64,000 nucleotides of DNA from Mycobacterium marinum (lineage in GTDB: Bacteria; Actinomycetota; Actinomycetes; Mycobacteriales; Mycobacteriaceae), in contig NZ_CP024190.1 of assembly GCF_003391395.1 (NCBI RefSeq), forward strand, positions 5,394,001-5,458,000, in the 5' to 3' direction. Both the position numbers and the translations under genes were made by a program. Positions 15,882-23,266 of this stretch are shown piece by piece. The notes under the pieces are model-generated. The model saw only the letters and a program-made list of their open reading frames with translations. It was not told where the DNA came from and did not search any database. Numbering within the stretch: the stretch's first letter is position 1; each line of letters begins with the position of its first letter.

Positions 15882-17182
15882 CCCACACCCCCGGTGTCGC
15901 GCGGGCCCCCCGCGACTGCCACGACTGTCACGACGTCGTCATCATCGGGGCGGGGTCCCGCGGCCGGAGTGCGCATGCGGCACTGCTGGCGGCCGGCGTC
16001 TGCGACGTCGTCATCCTCGACCATGCCCCCGGCCTGCCCGCCAACTCGCAGCTGCGGCCCGGCCGGGTCATCGGCGCGGCCTTCGACGACGACACCGACA
16101 CCTGGGCGGTGCGCACCGCCGATGGCGCCACCGTGTGCGGGCGCGTGGTCGTGGCGGCCTGTCCGCCGGTGTACGTGCCCTGGACACCCGACCTTGCCGG
16201 GCGTAACGATTTCCGGGGCGAGTCGTTTCACGCGGGCGCACCCGACCCGGCTTTCCGTCCGGCGGGCAAGCGCATTGCGGTGGTGGGCACCGACTCCAAC
16301 GTCGCTCATTGGATCGATGAGTGGGCGGACTCCGCGGCATCGGTCACCGTGTTCGCCCAGGGACCACGGCGCGTGGTCACTGACCTGGCACGCCGCCCAA
16401 CCCAGGCCAAGCGATGGCTGCTCGGCCGCATCGGCGCCAAGCAACCGCGGCGGGCGCCCACGATCGCAGCATCAGCCATCGAAGCGCTCACCTCGTCGGG
16501 CATCCGGACCAACGATGGCATCGAGCACCCCGTCGACGCCGTCATCTACGGCACCGGATTCACCATCCCTGAGCAGACCGTTGAACCGACACTGGTGGGC
16601 ACGCGCGGACTGACCATCCAACAGGCCTGGTACCCGGGCATGGAGGCCTTCCTGGGTGTTGCCGTGCACGGGTTTCCCAACTATTTCTTCATCTGCGGTC
16701 CCGACGTCGCCGCGCGGATCAGCTACGTCGCCGAGTGCGTGGACCTGCTGCAACGCACCGCCAGCACCCGCATCGAGGTGCTGCGCAGCAGCCAGCAAGT
16801 GTTCAACGAGCGCGCCCAGCTAAGGCCGGTGCAGCCATACCAGCCGCTTCGGGCGTTCGACCTGTCCGCCGGGGCGCCCGAAGACACTGGCATTCCCAAT
16901 ATCCCCAACATTTATGACGGGGCGGCCACGTTGGAGATTGGCGGCGTCCGCCATGCGGTGCATGTGCGCCTTGCCGGCCACCTTGACCCGATCGACGGCA
17001 ATTACCACTGGCAGGGAACGGTCCTTGATCCGCTTCCGCAGGACACGCTCAAGCAGGCCAGGGCGGGCACCCTGACCGTAGGTGAACGAAGCGCCGCGGT
17101 ACGTGTCATCGAGCAAACGCCGTGGGGCACCCATTCGGTCGCGGGACTGGGTGCACCCCCCTATGCGGACAGCGGCCGGTAG
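15878..17182 (+). CDS. flavin-dependent monooxygenase with C-terminal DUF4873 domain (Rv0943c type)
   Basis: 434 aa from GTG 15878, which overlaps the upstream stop in GTGA. The same frame extends far upstream but there it only shadows the AurF-like gene. Residues 1-40 carry a Rossmann FAD motif VVIIGAGSRGRS. A second nucleotide-binding strand is RIAVVGTDSNVA, and the middle has the VDAVIYGTGF motif common in Baeyer-Villiger/N-hydroxylating enzymes. From about residue 350 the PNIYDGAATLEIGG segment begins a DUF4873-type domain. It is unusual that the first region jumps quickly from the FAD motif to a late part of the fold, so the N-terminal half is shorter than in canonical monooxygenases; reduced or altered activity is possible. 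Partner of the diiron oxygenase (inference). Confidence 0.85.
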   Translation: MTHTPGVARAPRDCHDCHDVVIIGAGSRGRSAHAALLAAGVCDVVILDHAPGLPANSQLRPGRVIGAAFDDDTDTWAVRTADGATVCGRVVVAACPPVYVPWTPDLAGRNDFRGESFHAGAPDPAFRPAGKRIAVVGTDSNVAHWIDEWADSAASVTVFAQGPRRVVTDLARRPTQAKRWLLGRIGAKQPRRAPTIAASAIEALTSSGIRTNDGIEHPVDAVIYGTGFTIPEQTVEPTLVGTRGLTIQQAWYPGMEAFLGVAVHGFPNYFFICGPDVAARISYVAECVDLLQRTASTRIEVLRSSQQVFNERAQLRPVQPYQPLRAFDLSAGAPEDTGIPNIPNIYDGAATLEIGGVRHAVHVRLAGHLDPIDGNYHWQGTVLDPLPQDTLKQARAGTLTVGERSAAVRVIEQTPWGTHSVAGLGAPPYADSGR

Positions 17183-17619
17183 GCGTCGCTGCGTCGGCCG
17201 TTGGGCGCGTAGTCGTCGCGCTTGTCCGATCCAAGCCCGATAGGCTTGACCCATCCCAGCCTTGGGTTGGCCGCGCACGTGTGTGGGTAACCATCCTGGG
17301 TGGCTCGTGCGGTGGCGGACGACGACACAAGCGAGAACGGCATGGTCTGCGATAGCGGTCGGCAGTTCGGGCGGGCGCGGTGGCAGGATCCGCCCGGCCC
17401 GCCCTTGGCATGCGGCACGGATTTGCCGGCCGCGCCGATCTACCCGGTCCGGGTACGAACCATCGATAGCCGACGAAATTTCCCGTCTCCTGGCCATCGG
17501 CGGGACAGATGGCACCCGATGTACCCAAAGCGTCCGCATTGGCCGAAAATGGAAGTTTGCGCCACCGATGAAGGCGGTGTCCTCTAACGAATCACGGGCG
17601 GGAGTTCGAGGAGCACGAC
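17183..17619. other. 437-nt region, position of Rv0942; no firm gene
   Basis: In M. tuberculosis a small hypothetical gene (Rv0942) lies here on what would be the minus strand. A minus-strand frame 17418-17161 (85 codons, starting MPHAKGGPGGS) is the best candidate equivalent, but it has no motif and overlaps the monooxygenase 3' end, so I do not call it. A frame in phase with the downstream STAS gene is open across the region but shows no domain. The end of the region leads into the 40-codon ORF at 17620. Confidence 0.4.
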
Positions 17620-17742
17620 ATGGAACCGGAGGACAGGATGCAGCTGGCATACCGGTTCGGGATGTCTGCAGATCGGCTAGCCAGGCACCGGCCGCCGGTC
17701 GGGGCGATGATCAGCTCGCGGAAGCGGGAGCGGGTCCAGTGA
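17620..17742 (+). CDS. 40-codon ORF overlapping the STAS-ATPase gene
   Basis: ATG 17620 is preceded by GTTCGAGGAGCACGAC, a good ribosome-binding site. The ORF encodes a basic 40-aa peptide (MEPEDRMQLAYRFG...SRKRERVQ) and stops in TGA 17740-17742, overlapping the GTG start of the next gene as GTGA. That geometry is the classical translational-coupling arrangement. I recognise no family. It may be a true small protein or a leader peptide controlling synthesis of the downstream regulator. Unsupported by homology, hence modest confidence. Confidence 0.45.
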   Translation: MEPEDRMQLAYRFGMSADRLARHRPPVGAMISSRKRERVQ

Positions 17743-18503
17743 ACGCGACGGCGAAGTCTCCCAACGCCTTGGCTATCGAGACGCGCAGCGAAGACTCGCT
17801 GGTGGTCCTTTCGGTCGAGGGCGCCATCGACTCCACCAACTGCGCGGCGCTGCGCGATGCCATCATCAAGGCCACGCTCGACGAGCCGTCCGCCGTCGTC
17901 GTCAACGTCAGCGCCCTGCAGGTACCCGACGAAGCGTCCTGGTCCATCTTTGTCAGCGCACGCTGGCAGGTCGATACCCCGCAGCATGTCCCCATCTTGC
18001 TGGTGTGCGCGAGTCGCGCCGGCCGGGAACTGATCACCCGCACCGGAGTTACCCGTTTCATGCCGGTGTACCCCACCGAGAAAGGCGCCATCAAGGCCGT
18101 CGGCCGGCTCGCGCGACGCAAGGTGCGGTATGCCCAGGTGCAATTGCCCGCCAACCTGGGCAGCCTTCGCGAGTCCCGCAAGCTGGTCCGCGAGTGGCTC
18201 ACGTCGTGGTCGAAACCCGGACTGATACCGGTCGCCTTGGTGATCGTCAACGTGTTCGTCGAGAACGTGCTGGAGCACACCGGAAGCGACCCAGTGATCA
18301 AGGTCCAGTGCGACGGCACCGCGGCCACCATCGCCGTCTCCGACGGCAGCAATGCCCCGGCTATCCGGTTGCAGACTCCGCCAAAGGGCATCGACGTGTC
18401 CGGCCTGGCCATCGTGGAAGCGCTGTGCCGCGCGTGGGACAGCACTCCCACCGCGACCGGCAAGACGGTGTGGGCGATCATCGGCCCGGAGAACCAGCTC
18501 TAG
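17739..18503 (+). CDS. STAS domain fused to GHKL-type anti-sigma ATPase domain (Rv0941c type)
   Basis: 254 aa from GTG 17739; the length fits the Rv0941c family and GGGAG precedes it. Residues about 10-110 form a STAS (anti-anti-sigma) fold: LVVLSVEGAIDSTNCAALRDAI, VVVNVSALQVPDEASWSIF. From about residue 140 comes an RsbW/SpoIIAB-like HATPase domain with the N box VNVFVENVLEHTGSDPVIKV and a late G-box GIDVSGLAIVEALC. The Ser/Thr that would be phosphorylated in the STAS half is not at a classical DSSG motif, so partner switching may be altered. A protein carrying both an antagonist and a kinase-like module is a self-contained partner-switch candidate. It lies 144 nt upstream of the KstR-controlled LLM gene. 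Confidence 0.82.
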   Translation: MNATAKSPNALAIETRSEDSLVVLSVEGAIDSTNCAALRDAIIKATLDEPSAVVVNVSALQVPDEASWSIFVSARWQVDTPQHVPILLVCASRAGRELITRTGVTRFMPVYPTEKGAIKAVGRLARRKVRYAQVQLPANLGSLRESRKLVREWLTSWSKPGLIPVALVIVNVFVENVLEHTGSDPVIKVQCDGTAATIAVSDGSNAPAIRLQTPPKGIDVSGLAIVEALCRAWDSTPTATGKTVWAIIGPENQL

Positions 18504-18591
18504 CCGGCGACGGTGTGAGCCGGGCCCTCATCCCGCGTGCTTGCTGGGCGCCGGCCGAGTAGCCGCGGTTGTCCGGACTCGCCGCGATTGC

Positions 18592-18609
18592 ACTAGAACA
18601 CGTTCTAGT
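18592..18609. promoter_or_regulatory. KstR-type operator
   Basis: ACTAGAACACGTTCTAGT has 8-nt palindromic arms and matches the KstR consensus TNNAACNNGTTNNA exactly. KstR is the TetR-family repressor of cholesterol and lipid catabolism in mycobacteria. The site ends 38 nt before the LLM oxidoreductase start, ideal for repression. Confidence 0.8.
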
Positions 18610-18647
18610 ATCGATCTGGATGCCCGCTCACAGAAGGGAGGGATGAC

Positions 18648-19517
18648 GTGCGGTTCAGCTACGCCGAGGCGATGACCGACCCGTCGTTTTATGTCCCGCT
18701 GGCACAGGCCGCCGAGGCGGCCGGCTACCACAGCATGACGATCGCCGACAGCCTCGCCTATCCCTACGAGTCCGACTCTAAGTATCCGTACACACCCGAC
18801 GGCAATCGCGAGTTTCTCGACGGCAAGGAGATCATTGAAACCTTCGTCCTGACCGCGGCATTGGGCGCGGTCACAAAGACACTGCGGTTCAACTTCTTCG
18901 TCCTCAAACTCCCCGTCCGGCCCCCCGCCCTGGTCGCCAAACAAGCCGGTTCACTGGCCGCGCTGATCGGCAATCGGGTAGGGCTGGGCGTGGGCACCAG
19001 TCCATGGCCGGAAGACTACGAGCTGATGGGTGTGCCCTTTGCCAAGCGCGGCAGAAGGATTGACGAATGCATCGAAATCGTCAAAGGTCTCACCACCGGT
19101 GAATACTTCGAGTTCCACGGCGAGTTCTACGACATTCCCAAGACGAAGATGAGCCCGGCCCCGACTGCGCCGATCCCGATCCTGGTCGGCGGCCATGCCG
19201 ATGCCGCACTTCGGCGCGCGGCGCGCCTGGATGGCTGGATGCATGGCGGCGGTACCGATCCCGACGAACTCGACCGCCTGATCAGCAAACTTCAGCACTT
19301 TCGCGAGAAAGAGGGTCACACCGGCCCGTTCGAAATCCATGTGATCTCAATGGATGCCTACACCGTCGACGGCATCAAGCGGCTGCAGGACAAAGGAGTC
19401 ACCGACGTCATCGTGGGCTTCCGGATGCCCTACATCAAGGGTCCCGACACCGAGCCGCTACAGACCAAGATCGCCCACCTGGAAAAGTTCGCCGAGAAGA
19501 TTATCTCGAAAGTTTAG
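18648..19517 (+). CDS. LLM-class F420-dependent oxidoreductase (Rv0940c type)
   Basis: 289 aa from GTG 18648 with AGGGAGGG upstream. Luciferase-like monooxygenase (TIM-barrel) fold: FSYAEAMTDPSFYVPLAQAAEAAGYHSMTIADS at the N-terminus, the central NRVGLGVGTSPWPEDYELMG block typical of F420-binding members, and the PILVGGHADAALRRAARLDGWMHGG segment. These enzymes use F420H2 or flavin for hydride transfer. The KstR operator directly upstream places it in sterol or lipid catabolism. Exact substrate unknown. It is convergent with the crotonase gene, with 3 nt between stops. Confidence 0.9.
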   Translation: MRFSYAEAMTDPSFYVPLAQAAEAAGYHSMTIADSLAYPYESDSKYPYTPDGNREFLDGKEIIETFVLTAALGAVTKTLRFNFFVLKLPVRPPALVAKQAGSLAALIGNRVGLGVGTSPWPEDYELMGVPFAKRGRRIDECIEIVKGLTTGEYFEFHGEFYDIPKTKMSPAPTAPIPILVGGHADAALRRAARLDGWMHGGGTDPDELDRLISKLQHFREKEGHTGPFEIHVISMDAYTVDGIKRLQDKGVTDVIVGFRMPYIKGPDTEPLQTKIAHLEKFAEKIISKV

Positions 19518-19520
19518 CCG

Positions 19521-20327
19521 CTACAGCGAATCCCATGCCGGCGGACGCTTCTCCTGATGCGCGCGGGCGGCCTCGGCCGGGTTGTTGGTGAAGCCGCTGA
19601 TGATCTGGGTACGGTTCTCGATTTCCTTGGCATGCCGCAGGCTGGGGGCATCCAGCGCCGCGTTGAGCCCAATCTTGGTCTGCCACACGCCATACGCATT
19701 GTTCTCGGCGATCGACCCGGCCAGCTTCTGCGCCGCAGTCAACAACTCGCCCGCTACCACCACCTCGTGCACCAGCCTGATCCGATAGGCCTCCGCAGCG
19801 TCGATGATGCGGCCGGTCAGCATGAGTTCGCGCGCCACCCCGGCACCGACGATTCTGGGCAGCAGATAACTGGTGCCCATGTCCATCGACGAGAACCCGG
19901 CCTTGATGAACACCGATCCGAACCTGGCGTCCTTGGTAGCGATCCGGATATCGCAATGCAGCGCAAAGGCCAGCCCACCACCGACCGCGACGCCGTTGAC
20001 CGCCGCGATCACGGGAATGGGCAGCTCGTAGAGCCGGGTCAGTTGGTCGGCCAGTCTGACCTGGGCATCGTAGGTGGCCTTGAACGGCGGGGTGGTGGGT
20101 GTGGCCTTCGTCCAAGGCTCTCCGGTGCCGCTCAAATCCGCTCCGGCACAAAATCCGCGCCCGGCGCCGGTCAGGATGGCGGCCCGAAACTCGCCCCCAC
20201 TCAGCGCGTCGAGGGCGTCGTCCATCGCGTCGAGCAGCGATCCGTCGATGGCGTTCAACCGGGTCGGCCGGTTCAAGGTGACGCAAGCAATGTTGTGCTG
20301 AAGAGTTTGCAATTCCACTGCAGCCAT
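19521..20327 (-). CDS. enoyl-CoA hydratase/isomerase family protein lacking both hydratase glutamates
   Basis: 268 aa from ATG 20327 (MAAVELQTLQHN); an ATG 12 codons upstream is possible. Crotonase fold: LNRPTRLNAIDGSLLDAM, oxyanion-hole regions AGRGFCAGADLSG and VNGVAVGGGLAFALHCDIRIA. In rat hydratase the catalytic Glu144 lies in GGGCE and Glu164 in FGQPE; here these are GGGLA and FGSVF, so neither glutamate is kept. An Asp in SSMDMG remains near the active site. It is therefore more likely an isomerase, hydrolase or other crotonase than a hydratase. CoA-ester metabolism is inferred. I do not know a counterpart at this point in M. tuberculosis. Confidence 0.88.
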   Translation of the reverse strand: MAAVELQTLQHNIACVTLNRPTRLNAIDGSLLDAMDDALDALSGGEFRAAILTGAGRGFCAGADLSGTGEPWTKATPTTPPFKATYDAQVRLADQLTRLYELPIPVIAAVNGVAVGGGLAFALHCDIRIATKDARFGSVFIKAGFSSMDMGTSYLLPRIVGAGVARELMLTGRIIDAAEAYRIRLVHEVVVAGELLTAAQKLAGSIAENNAYGVWQTKIGLNAALDAPSLRHAKEIENRTQIISGFTNNPAEAARAHQEKRPPAWDSL

Positions 20328-20407
20328 ACCCGAACGGTAGGCGACGTGATCGTTTACCGACACGGCCTACGGTGGATTGACGCCTGCCTAAGTCGAAGGA
20401 GAAGAAG

Positions 20408-21331
20408 ATGGCACGAACCGAGGGCGATAGCTGGGACCTGGCCAACAGTGTGGGCGCCACCGCCACCATGGTCGCCGCGGCGCGGGCCGCCGCAACCCGG
20501 CGGTCACGGCCGATCATCGCCGACCCGTTTGCCGAGCCGCTGGTCCGCGCCGTGGGGCTGGACTTGTTCACCCGGGCGGCCTCCGGCGAGGTTGATCTCG
20601 ACGAGGTTGCAGCCGGTCTCGGATTTGCGCGCATGGTGGACACGTTCGCCGCCCGTGCACTGTTTTTCGACAAGTTCTTTGCCGATGCGATCGCCGCGGG
20701 ACTGCGCCAGGTGGTGATCGTGGCCTCCGGCCTTGACGCGCGGCCCTACCGGCTGCCCTGGCCGACCGGAATGAGGGTGTACGAAATCGACCAGCCGGAG
20801 GTGATCGAATTCAAGACCACCACGCTGGCTCGACTCGGTGCATCCCCAACCGCCGACCACCATCCGGTGGGCATCGACCTGCGCGACGACTGGCCGTCCG
20901 CGCTGCGGGCAGCGGGTTTCGACGCCGCCCGCCCGACCGCCTGGCTGGCCGAAGGAGTGCTCATCGGTTTCCTTCCTCCGGAGGCCGAAACTCGATTGCT
21001 GGACAATGTCATTGAGCTCAGCGCCGTCGGCAGCCGGCTAGCCGCCGACTACGGAACCATCAATGGGTCATCGGCGGAGTCCCAGCAACTGGCGCAGCAG
21101 ATGACCGAGGGATGGCGAGCCCATGGACTCGACATGGATATCGCCGGCTTGACCTATCCCGGGGAGCACACCGACGTCGCGGCCTATCTGCGATCACACG
21201 GCTGGGAGACGGCCACCGCCGACCATGGCGATCTGGTCCTGGCCGCCGGGCTTGCGGAACTGACCGCGGCCGACCGGCAGAGCCCGGCCAGCACGATCGG
21301 CTTCGTGACCGCGGTCCGCTCCACCGACTAG
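20408..21331 (+). CDS. putative S-adenosyl-L-methionine-dependent methyltransferase (mycobacterial TIGR00027 family)
   Basis: 307 aa, ATG 20408 after AAGGAGAAG. Typical of the large mycobacterial paralogous family: GDSWDLANSVGATATMVAAARA at the N-terminus, ADPFAEPLVRAVGLD, the VVIVASGLDARPYRLPWP SAM-binding loop, VYEIDQPEVIEFK, GIDLRDDWPSAL and WLAEGVLIGFLPPEAE. Substrates are unknown; a relation to polyketide leucine-carboxymethyltransferases is commonly proposed. Divergent from the crotonase gene (80 nt between starts) and followed by a PE_PGRS gene on the same strand. Confidence 0.92.
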   Translation: MARTEGDSWDLANSVGATATMVAAARAAATRRSRPIIADPFAEPLVRAVGLDLFTRAASGEVDLDEVAAGLGFARMVDTFAARALFFDKFFADAIAAGLRQVVIVASGLDARPYRLPWPTGMRVYEIDQPEVIEFKTTTLARLGASPTADHHPVGIDLRDDWPSALRAAGFDAARPTAWLAEGVLIGFLPPEAETRLLDNVIELSAVGSRLAADYGTINGSSAESQQLAQQMTEGWRAHGLDMDIAGLTYPGEHTDVAAYLRSHGWETATADHGDLVLAAGLAELTAADRQSPASTIGFVTAVRSTD

Positions 21332-21450
21332 CAACAGCACGGCATCCAGAAAGCAAGTCCGACAACGATACTCGCAGAACACGACGACGCAGTTCGGTAT
21401 CGCGATACGCTGCACTTTCCCGCCTACTCACCAGAACACAAGGGACAAAC

Positions 21451-23262
21451 ATGTCGTATGTGATGGCAGTGCCGGAACTGTTGGCTTCCGCGGCGGCTGA
21501 CTTGGAAGGAATTGGCTCGGCCCTGAGCACCGCCAATGCTTTGGCACTGCCCTCGACCAGCGAGATCCTGGCCGCGGGTACCGACGAGATATCGACCGCG
21601 GTGGCGTCGCTATTTGCCGACCATGCCCAGGACTATCGAACAATCAGTTTAGAGGCCAACGCATTTCACCAGCAGTTCTGGCGATCGTTGAGCGGTGCGG
21701 CGGCCTCCTATTCCGGCGCCGAAGCCGCCAACGCATCCCCGCTGCAGGAACTGCTGAACGTGATCAACCAGCAGAGCACGGCCTTGCTGGGGCGCCCGCT
21801 GATCGGTAACGGTGCTGACGGTGCCGCGCCTGGGCAAAGCGGCGACGACGGCGGGCTGCTGTTCGGCAACGGCGGCAACGGCGCGCCCGGCACGAACCAG
21901 GGTGTGGCCGGCGGTAACGGCGGAAGCGCCGGGCTGATCGGCAACGGCGGGGCCGGCGGGCTTGGCGGGCCGGGCGGCGCCGGCGGGGCCGGCGGGCACG
22001 GCGGAATGCTGTTCGGCGACGGCGGCGCCGGTGGAGGCGGCGGGGATAGCCCGTCGTTCGTGATCGGCGGCGGTGCCGGCGGCAACGGCGGCAACGCGGG
22101 GCTGTTCGGCAATGCCGGCGCGGGTGGTGCCGGCGGCGCGGGACAGCAGTTCTTTTTCAATGGTGGGGCCGGCGGAGACGGCGGGAGCGTGGGTCTGATC
22201 GGCAATGGCGGTGCCGGTGGCGACGGCGCCAATGGCGCGGCCGGCGGTGCCGGCGGTGCCGGCGGCATGCTGAGCGGCAATGGCGGTAACGGCGGGGCTG
22301 GCGGCGACCTCAACGACCCCGCAGTACCCACAGGCAGCCAGGTCGGCGGTCGTGGCGGAAACGCCGGACTGATCGGCAACGGCGGTATCGGCGGCGACGG
22401 CGGTGTGGCCGCAAACGGGGGCGCCGGCGGGCAGGGCGGTCTGCTACGCGGCGACGGCGGTGATGGCGGAGCCGGCGGTGCCGGTCGGCCGGCAAGTTTC
22501 AACAGTAATGGCGGGCCGGGCGGCAACGGCGGCAACGGGGGCTCCGCCGGGCTCTGGGGCAACGGCGGCACCGGCGGGGCCGGCGGTGGTCCTGGAACCC
22601 AAGGCTCTGATAATTCCGGCTCGGGAGGCAACGGCGGTAACGGCGGCAACGCCGGATTGTTTTCCGGTATCGCCGGCAACGGCGGCGATGGCGGACAGGG
22701 CGGCGAGGCCGACCGGACTGGCGGAGTCGGCGGCATGGGTGGGGCCGGCGGGGCGGCCGGGTTGTTCGGCACCGGCGGCACCGGCGGTACCGGAGGCACC
22801 GGCGGCGCCGCCAACCCCTTCGGCGCCGCGGGCGGATCCGGCGGATCCGGTGGGGCCGGCGGAGCCGGCGGGCTGCTGCGAGGCATGGGCGGGGCCGGAG
22901 GCACCGGCGGCACCGGCGGCACCGCCAGCGGCGGCAGCCCCGCTGGCGCCGGAGGCACCGGAGGTACCGGGGGCGCCGCCGGGTTGATCGGCGTCGGCGG
23001 CTCCGGGGGCGCCGGGGGCGATGGCCTGCTGTTCTCCGACGCGGGAGTGGGCGGCAGCGGTGGCACCGGCGGAGCCGGCGGATGGTTCTACGGTACGGGC
23101 GGTGGAGGGGGCGCGGGCGGCGTCAGTGCCACCACGGGCAATGGCGGCAACGGCGGCAACGCCGGTCTGATCGGGGACGGCGGTGCCGGCGGCGCCGGCG
23201 CGATCCCGGGTGCCGGTGGCGCCGGCGGCCGGATATTCGGCGCACTCGGGTTACCCGGCTAG
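21451..23262 (+). CDS. PE_PGRS family protein
   Basis: 603 aa from ATG 21451 with AAGGGAC upstream; an in-frame extension to 21112 only shadows the methyltransferase. PE domain (MSYVMAVPELLASAAADLEG to about residue 95), linker LLGRPLIGNGADG, then continuous GGAGG/GGNGG PGRS repeats to the C-terminal RIFGALGLPG. Inserted between the methyltransferase and the FAH-MBL gene, where M. tuberculosis has none. The gene stops 4 nt from the convergent FAH-MBL stop. Confidence 0.95.
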   Translation: MSYVMAVPELLASAAADLEGIGSALSTANALALPSTSEILAAGTDEISTAVASLFADHAQDYRTISLEANAFHQQFWRSLSGAAASYSGAEAANASPLQELLNVINQQSTALLGRPLIGNGADGAAPGQSGDDGGLLFGNGGNGAPGTNQGVAGGNGGSAGLIGNGGAGGLGGPGGAGGAGGHGGMLFGDGGAGGGGGDSPSFVIGGGAGGNGGNAGLFGNAGAGGAGGAGQQFFFNGGAGGDGGSVGLIGNGGAGGDGANGAAGGAGGAGGMLSGNGGNGGAGGDLNDPAVPTGSQVGGRGGNAGLIGNGGIGGDGGVAANGGAGGQGGLLRGDGGDGGAGGAGRPASFNSNGGPGGNGGNGGSAGLWGNGGTGGAGGGPGTQGSDNSGSGGNGGNGGNAGLFSGIAGNGGDGGQGGEADRTGGVGGMGGAGGAAGLFGTGGTGGTGGTGGAANPFGAAGGSGGSGGAGGAGGLLRGMGGAGGTGGTGGTASGGSPAGAGGTGGTGGAAGLIGVGGSGGAGGDGLLFSDAGVGGSGGTGGAGGWFYGTGGGGGAGGVSATTGNGGNGGNAGLIGDGGAGGAGAIPGAGGAGGRIFGALGLPG

Positions 23263-23266
23263 CCCG

